Source of the DNA: Gymnodinialimonas sp. 202GB13-11
Lineage (GTDB): Bacteria > Pseudomonadota > Alphaproteobacteria > Rhodobacterales > Rhodobacteraceae
Assembly (NCBI RefSeq): GCF_040932485.1
Contig: NZ_JBFRBH010000001.1
Span: forward strand, 3,150,212 to 3,214,211
DNA: 64,000 bases
Direction of reading: 5' to 3'
The notes below the pieces were generated by a model, which worked only from the letters and a program-made list of their open reading frames with translations, made no database searches and was not told where the DNA came from. Positions 59,831 through 64,000 of this stretch are shown here, piece by piece. The position numbers and the translations under genes are program-made. Positions within the stretch are counted from its first letter, which is position 1. Every line of letters starts with the position of its first letter.

Positions 59831-59875
59831 TCCCTCAGACGCTCTCAATACCCTCTGAAAGAAAAAAGGTGCAAA

Positions 59876-60271
59876 ATGATGCGTAGCACGTCCCTTATCC
59901 TTGCCGCCGTGGCCGCCAGCCTTTCGGCCTGCGTGATTGTCGACCCGTTGCCTGTCACCGGACCCAGCGTGGCTGGCGTTCCGACGACCGCCCCGCAGGG
60001 GGCGTCACTGGCGCAGCGGCTCAGCGGCGCTCAACTCATCAACGGCGATGAACTGCACAGGCTTATGCCAGGCGGGCAAGTTGCCGGTCGCTTCTATTAC
60101 GGCCCGTCGGAACGCGATTTTAACCCCGTCAACGGCACTTGGTCGGTCAACGGCAACAATTTCTGCTTCGGTGTCGAAGTCAGTGAGCCATTCTGCGGCC
60201 CTGCCCAGATTTCTGGGAATACGCTGACCCATTATTCCGATGGCGGCACGATGATTTGGACAATCGAATAA
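59876..60271 (+). CDS. Small lipoprotein, tandem paralog 2
   Basis: A 131-residue lipoprotein (lipobox AVAASLSAC). The mature domain has NGTWSVNGNNFCFGVEVSEPFCGPAQISGNTLTHYSDGG, which aligns with the paralogs on both sides. AAGGTG precedes the start. Outer-membrane attachment is likely because the residue after the cysteine is not aspartate. Function unknown. Confidence 0.8.
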   Translation: MMRSTSLILAAVAASLSACVIVDPLPVTGPSVAGVPTTAPQGASLAQRLSGAQLINGDELHRLMPGGQVAGRFYYGPSERDFNPVNGTWSVNGNNFCFGVEVSEPFCGPAQISGNTLTHYSDGGTMIWTIE

Positions 60272-60295
60272 TTTAACGGAACAAAAGGTCCCAAG

Positions 60296-60718
60296 ATGAC
60301 ACTGTTCAAACTCTGCTCCATGACAGCTGTTGCCCTGGCCCTGTCCGGCTGCGTCGTGCTTGACACAGCCCCGCCCGAAGCCGTCGGCCCCGGCCCGTTC
60401 CTGACCGGCAATTTCAACGCACCCGCGCCCGCTCCGGCACCGGTTGCCGCGCCGGACCTGCGCAGCCAATTGGCGGGCCGAACACTGTCCAATGACAGTG
60501 CCCCAGGGCAAACCACGACCCTGCGTGCCGACGGATTCATGGTCGTAACCGGCAGCAACGGCGTGCAGCTTGGCGGTGGCCAGTGGTCGGCCCAAGGCAA
60601 CCAACTGTGCTTCGAGCAGTTCGGCGGCGGCTTTGATTGCAATCAGGCCGTTGTCAGCGGCTCGACCCTTCGGATCACCGATTCGAGTGGTGTTACAACG
60701 ACCTTCAGGCTCAGCTAG
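60296..60718 (+). CDS. Small lipoprotein, tandem paralog 3
   Basis: A 140-residue lipoprotein (lipobox VALALSGC) with a Pro/Ala linker of about 25 residues and the domain GGQWSAQGNQLCFEQFGGGFDCNQAVVSGSTLRI. It is the most divergent of the three paralogs but keeps the two cysteines and the G-x-W motif. It ends three bases before the convergent acyltransferase gene. Confidence 0.8.
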   Translation: MTLFKLCSMTAVALALSGCVVLDTAPPEAVGPGPFLTGNFNAPAPAPAPVAAPDLRSQLAGRTLSNDSAPGQTTTLRADGFMVVTGSNGVQLGGGQWSAQGNQLCFEQFGGGFDCNQAVVSGSTLRITDSSGVTTTFRLS

Positions 60719-60721
60719 GGA

Positions 60722-61429
60722 TCACGCCGCTGGCCAATGCGGAGGAGCGTTGAAGCGCTCCTCCAGATCGGCATTGAAGTCTTCCAGCGGAACGCTTGTA
60801 TCCAGCCCGTCTTCCAGACGCTCGATCGAGATGTTGACGTGCCGCCGCCCCTTGAAGATGCCCAGAAAGCTCCAGAACAGGTCGCGGAGGGATTTGTCGT
60901 ATTTGCTCAGGCCCTGAATGCGCAGGATCGCGACCGGGCAGCCGGGATTGGCGCGCAGAGTCTCGTAAGCGCCACCGAAATGCGGCTGGATGATCTCACG
61001 CGGCTGCCGCTTGGCCTGCCCGCCGGGAAACAGCAGGACAATCTTGCCGTTTTGGATGGTGTCGTTAAGCTTGTCCTGCGCCCATTCCTTCCGCTCGGCC
61101 CGCTTTTCGGCTGGCCAATCCTTGGGTGAGGACAGCGGAATGCAGCCTGACGGCGCGAGCACCAGAAACTGCGCGGGGTGATAGTATTCGTTGTAGTGCA
61201 CCGCCGGCAGAACACGCCGCGTGGGATAGAGCAGCGAGGCCACCAAGGGCCCATCCAGCCGCGTCACATGTGTGGCCAGGATCAAACCGCCCGGCATGTC
61301 CTGCAACAGATGCTTGTTGGAGATGCTGATATTGTAGAAGAGGCCGAAATAGCTGCGCAGGCACACAAAGAAGAAATGACGCAAGACCCGTCCGAGGGTT
61401 GCATCCAGAAACCGTTTAATCTTGTTCAT
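60722..61429 (-). CDS. Lysophospholipid acyltransferase-like protein
   Basis: A 235-residue PlsC-type acyltransferase. Block I is H-x4-D in THVTRLDG (His54, Asp59), the phosphate-binding loop is FPGG (134-137) in place of FPEG, and a hydrophobic N-terminus suggests a membrane-associated enzyme. It would transfer an acyl chain to a lysophospholipid or related acceptor. The change of the FPEG glutamate to Gly is unusual, so substrate choice may differ from PlsC. Confidence 0.85.
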   Translation of the reverse strand: MNKIKRFLDATLGRVLRHFFFVCLRSYFGLFYNISISNKHLLQDMPGGLILATHVTRLDGPLVASLLYPTRRVLPAVHYNEYYHPAQFLVLAPSGCIPLSSPKDWPAEKRAERKEWAQDKLNDTIQNGKIVLLFPGGQAKRQPREIIQPHFGGAYETLRANPGCPVAILRIQGLSKYDKSLRDLFWSFLGIFKGRRHVNISIERLEDGLDTSVPLEDFNADLEERFNAPPHWPAA

Positions 61430-61504
61430 TCAAACGCCCAGTTGCCGCATGTCCCCCGGTAAGGGTATAGGCGGTCTTCAAACCTGCAACTACGGGAATC
61501 CGTA

Positions 61505-62344
61505 ATGAAAGACGACCGCAAGCCATTCCGCGACGCCCATCAGGACATCGCCTACGCGCAATCGCTGCCCGACACACCGCAGGCGCAATCGCCCGCTTAT
61601 CGTCTGGCATTTGCCGATGATGATTTCCTGTGCCGGGATGAGCTTCGCCCCGTCCGGTTGCAGCTAGAGCTGTTGAAGCCTGAATTGGGCCTTGATGAGC
61701 ATGGGATCAACTCCACCATCGTTCTATTCGGCGGCGCGCGCATCCCGCGCCCCGAAGACCGGGATGAGGCGCGCAGCGACACACTGCGCGACATGTCGAA
61801 ATACTACGAAGAGGCGCGTGAATTTGCGCGCCGGATCACGGAGCGTTCGGTCGAGTCGGGCTGTTCCGAGAATGTCGTTGTCACCGGCGGCGGCCCCGGC
61901 GTGATGGAGGCGGGCAATCGCGGTGCGCAGGATGCGGGCGGCTGTTCCATCGGGCTGAACATCGTGCTCCCGCATGAGCAGGAACCGAACCACTACATCA
62001 CGCCTGAGCTGTGCTTCAACTTCCACTACTTCGCGATCCGCAAGATGCACTTCCTGATGCGCGCCAAGGCCATTGCGGTCTTCCCCGGCGGCTTCGGCAC
62101 GATGGATGAGACGTTCGAAGCGCTCACCCTGATCCAGACCGGCCGGATGGAGCAGGTGCCTGTCCTGCTGTTTGGCGAGGATTTCTGGCGCGAGATCGTG
62201 AATTGGGACGCACTGGTGCGCGCCGGTACGATCTCAGCCGACGACCTGAACCTGTTCCGCTTTGTCGAGACGGCTCAGGACGCGCTGGATGTCATCGACA
62301 ATTGGACGCTTTCGGGCAAACGGGGTGAGATCCCCGGGCGCTAA
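61505..62344 (+). CDS. LOG family Rossmann-fold protein
   Basis: A 279-residue protein of the LOG/YvdD family, whose members release cytokinin bases or cleave nucleoside 5'-monophosphates. The nucleotide-binding motifs are GGGPGVMEA (128-136) and PGGFGTMDE (194-202). The N-terminal 70 residues (DAHQDIAYAQSLPDTPQ, RLQLELLKPELGL) are an extension seen in the longer LOG type. It is cytoplasmic. The bacterial substrate is not certain. Confidence 0.9.
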   Translation: MKDDRKPFRDAHQDIAYAQSLPDTPQAQSPAYRLAFADDDFLCRDELRPVRLQLELLKPELGLDEHGINSTIVLFGGARIPRPEDRDEARSDTLRDMSKYYEEAREFARRITERSVESGCSENVVVTGGGPGVMEAGNRGAQDAGGCSIGLNIVLPHEQEPNHYITPELCFNFHYFAIRKMHFLMRAKAIAVFPGGFGTMDETFEALTLIQTGRMEQVPVLLFGEDFWREIVNWDALVRAGTISADDLNLFRFVETAQDALDVIDNWTLSGKRGEIPGR

Positions 62345-62357
62345 GCCCCGGCCACGC

Positions 62358-62957
62358 TCAATACCGAAAGGCGATGTTGACGCCAACGGTTGTCAGCTCC
62401 AAACCCAGCGTGTCTGAGCCGCTGAAATCGTCAAAGCTGTGCCGGATCACTTCCGCGCCCACGCTTGCATGTTCTCCTACACGGACGTTGACCCCCAAAC
62501 CGGCAAACGTCCCGAGGGAGCGATTGTCGCCGTTCGCCGTGTCTTGAAACGAAAAGAGGCCGAGACCGGCCGTGGCATAGGGCATGATGCGACCAGCATC
62601 ATAACCAACCTGCCCGCCAAACCGGGTGATAGTCGTGTAGCTGTCAATTGCGCCGGGGATCCCAAAGATCGAGACATTGCTGTCCACATCACCGCCGAGG
62701 AATTCAACTTCGCCGCCGTAAACCAACGCTCCGGACTGACGCAGGTAGCCAACGAATATGCCAGTGTTGAAGCCTTCGATCTCACCCTCAACAAAGGGCA
62801 AATCGCTGAACGTCAGACTATTGCCTGCATAGAGGTCTGCCTGAAAGCCGACGTAGACGCCGCCCCAATCGCCAGGCGATTCAAAACTCGATTGCGCCGA
62901 TGCGGGGATCGCAAAAAGGGAAATAGCCGCGACAAGCGGCAGAAGCGTGCGGTTCAT
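62358..62957 (-). CDS. Outer-membrane beta-barrel protein, paralog 1
   Basis: A 199-residue protein with a signal peptide (to SAQ) and the pattern of a small eight-stranded barrel: WGGVYVGFQADLYAGNS, FVGYLRQSGALVYGGEVEFLGG, and a terminal aromatic GVNIAFRY that is recognised by the BAM machinery. Start at 62957 is set by GGAG five bases before. The two genes upstream on the same strand are paralogs. Confidence 0.88.
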   Translation of the reverse strand: MNRTLLPLVAAISLFAIPASAQSSFESPGDWGGVYVGFQADLYAGNSLTFSDLPFVEGEIEGFNTGIFVGYLRQSGALVYGGEVEFLGGDVDSNVSIFGIPGAIDSYTTITRFGGQVGYDAGRIMPYATAGLGLFSFQDTANGDNRSLGTFAGLGVNVRVGEHASVGAEVIRHSFDDFSGSDTLGLELTTVGVNIAFRY

Positions 62958-63117
62958 TTCGAACTCCATGATTTTTGACTGCTCGACCTTTTCGGCCTTT
63001 TGCGGAATTCTAGCGGATTACGGCGCGGTCACACATTTAGTTTTTGTGATGATTCAAGGTGTTGCCAATTGAGCATAACCTTAGCCCGGCGAGATGCCGG
63101 GGCATCAAGCGAGCGCC

Positions 63118-63732
63118 CTAAAACCGAAATGCAACGTTAAGACCAACGGTCCCAAATTCGAGATCCCCGGTGCCACCAAAGCCATCAAACTGGTGGTGCA
63201 GGACCTCAACGCCAAGGGTAACTTGCTCGGACACCAGAAGGTCGACACCCCCGCCCCAGAAATAGCCGTCGCCATCCAACGTGGCGCCGCCACTTTCCCA
63301 TTCGATCCACGCGGCCCCCGCCGTTCCGTAGATCAAGACCTGTCCAAGATCCGCACCAACTTCGCCCCCAAACCGCAAAAGCGTTGTGTTGACGTCATTG
63401 TCGGCGATGGGAAAGTTGCCGCCAACACCAGCCGCGCTGAGGGTGCCAAACATGACATCGGCCTCAACCCCCAGAACAAGGGTTCCGAAATCGTGGCGGT
63501 ACCCGACGAAGCCACCGAACAAATTGCCCTCGATATCTGCCAACGGCGCGCCGCCGTCCGACAAAAGGCCGTCGAACAGCATATCCACCTGCCCACCGGC
63601 GTAGAAACCGGTCCAATCCGGTTCACTTGGGGCGATCAGGACCGGGGCGGGGGCAGGTTGCGGTGCAACGCCACCGGCCCAGGCTGTGCCTGCTGAAAGG
63701 CCCAAAACCACGACGGCTACGATTGAGCGCAT
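63118..63732 (-). CDS. Outer-membrane beta-barrel protein, paralog 2
   Basis: A 204-residue protein with signal peptide MRSIVAVVVLGLSAGTAWA, a Pro/Ala linker and barrel repeats (WTGFYAGGQVDM, FVGYRHDFGTLVLGVEADVMFG, VGADLGQVLIYGTAGAAW), ending GLNVAFRF. HHQFDGFGGTGDLEF corresponds to RHSFDDFSGSDTLGL in paralog 1. It resembles small porin-like or OmpW/Omp25-like proteins; the ligand is unknown. Confidence 0.88.
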   Translation of the reverse strand: MRSIVAVVVLGLSAGTAWAGGVAPQPAPAPVLIAPSEPDWTGFYAGGQVDMLFDGLLSDGGAPLADIEGNLFGGFVGYRHDFGTLVLGVEADVMFGTLSAAGVGGNFPIADNDVNTTLLRFGGEVGADLGQVLIYGTAGAAWIEWESGGATLDGDGYFWGGGVDLLVSEQVTLGVEVLHHQFDGFGGTGDLEFGTVGLNVAFRF

Positions 63733-63825
63733 AAAGATCTCCTCAAAATGAATTGCGAGACTTAATCTGTTGGCACACGGGCAGAGCCAACGCCCTGCCC
63801 GCCGGAGACGCCCGGAAACGGGGCG

Positions 63826-64000
63826 TTAAAAGGTGAAGGCGACGTTGACGCCGAACGTCGTCATGTCGAATTCGAGGGCGGTTCCGAAATCGCTGAACGA
63901 ATGCTGCAATAGCTCTGCGCCGACAGTCACATTCTCCGCGACGCGGTAATCGACCCCAGCCCCGAAGAAATAGCCATTGCTTTCGTTATCCGGCGTTGCC
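63826..64000 (-). CDS. Outer-membrane beta-barrel protein, paralog 3 (partial)
   Basis: Only the C-terminal 57 residues are in the window: the gene runs on past base 64000. It reads NGYFFGAGVDYRVAENVTV, then QHSFSDFG and a final GVNVAFTF, matching the ends of the two paralogs before it. The stop is at 63826. Confidence 0.85.
   Translation of the reverse strand, partial: ATPDNESNGYFFGAGVDYRVAENVTVGAELLQHSFSDFGTALEFDMTTFGVNVAFTF

Overview
The window looks like chromosomal DNA of a marine alphaproteobacterium of the Rhodobacterales (Roseobacter/Rhodobacteraceae type). The evidence is the high GC content, an alphaproteobacterial SOS box (GTTC-N7-GTTC), the gpmI-envC-ctpA-rppH and rsfS-rlmH gene order, a dgcN-dgcA pair, CGNR, Hint and choice-of-anchor-L proteins, many RTX proteins, and hairpin intergenic repeats common in this group. 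I saw no rRNA, tRNA, CRISPR array, insertion sequence or prophage.

Region by region. 0-3.4 kb: a membrane-anchored winged-helix protein, an HSL-type esterase, and a divergent pair made of a tiny Tat-exported peptide with an internal repeat and a JmjC/cupin oxygenase. 3.4-8.9 kb: a minus-strand housekeeping block, gpmI - EnvC-like - ctpA - rppH, followed by two Cys-rich secreted paralogs. 9.0-22.1 kb: a surface segment with an RTX M10 metalloprotease, three coupled glycan genes (two glycosyltransferases and a sulfotransferase-like protein), a large RTX protein and the capsule exporter kpsT/kpsE/kpsM. It sits between gpmI and rlmH, genes I expect to be neighbours in relatives. 22.1-28.2 kb: rlmH, rsfS, a lipoprotein, a DUF2975/HTH pair and smc. 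The strand composition of the DNA switches from C-rich to G-rich inside smc, near 27.0 kb.

28.2-38.5 kb: a low-GC orphan gene with a coiled coil and a RelE-like tail, a cluster of hairpin repeats, an orphan ParB-like gene, a lytic transglycosylase, a TPR protein, two cobalamin genes (cbiB, cobC), a glutathionyl-hydroquinone reductase and a CGNR regulator. 38.6-42.4 kb: D-glutamate catabolism (dgcN, dgcA) with an esterase and a D-amino-acid transaminase. 42.4-45.6 kb: two RTX proteins with an N-terminal membrane anchor, around a glyoxalase-fold gene. 45.9-48.1 kb: SOS-controlled imuB without imuA or dnaE2, divergent from a MOSC gene. 48.3-59.3 kb: a second lytic transglycosylase, rnr, dapE and dapD. 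Between dapE and dapD lies an accessory stretch with a choice-of-anchor-L/Hint protein, a second Hint-like protein that has lost its catalytic residues, a YHYH protein and small membrane proteins. 59.4-64.0 kb: three tandem small lipoproteins, an acyltransferase, a LOG-family protein and three tandem outer-membrane beta-barrel paralogs, the last cut by the window edge.

The common theme is the cell envelope: peptidoglycan remodelling, capsule export, RTX and other surface proteins, lipoproteins and porin-like barrels. Best candidates for undescribed biology are the repeat peptide/JmjC oxygenase pair (1762-3397), the active/degenerate Hint pair (53798-56457) and the orphan low-GC protein next to smc (28438-30048). 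Assignments come from reading motifs by eye; no database search was run.
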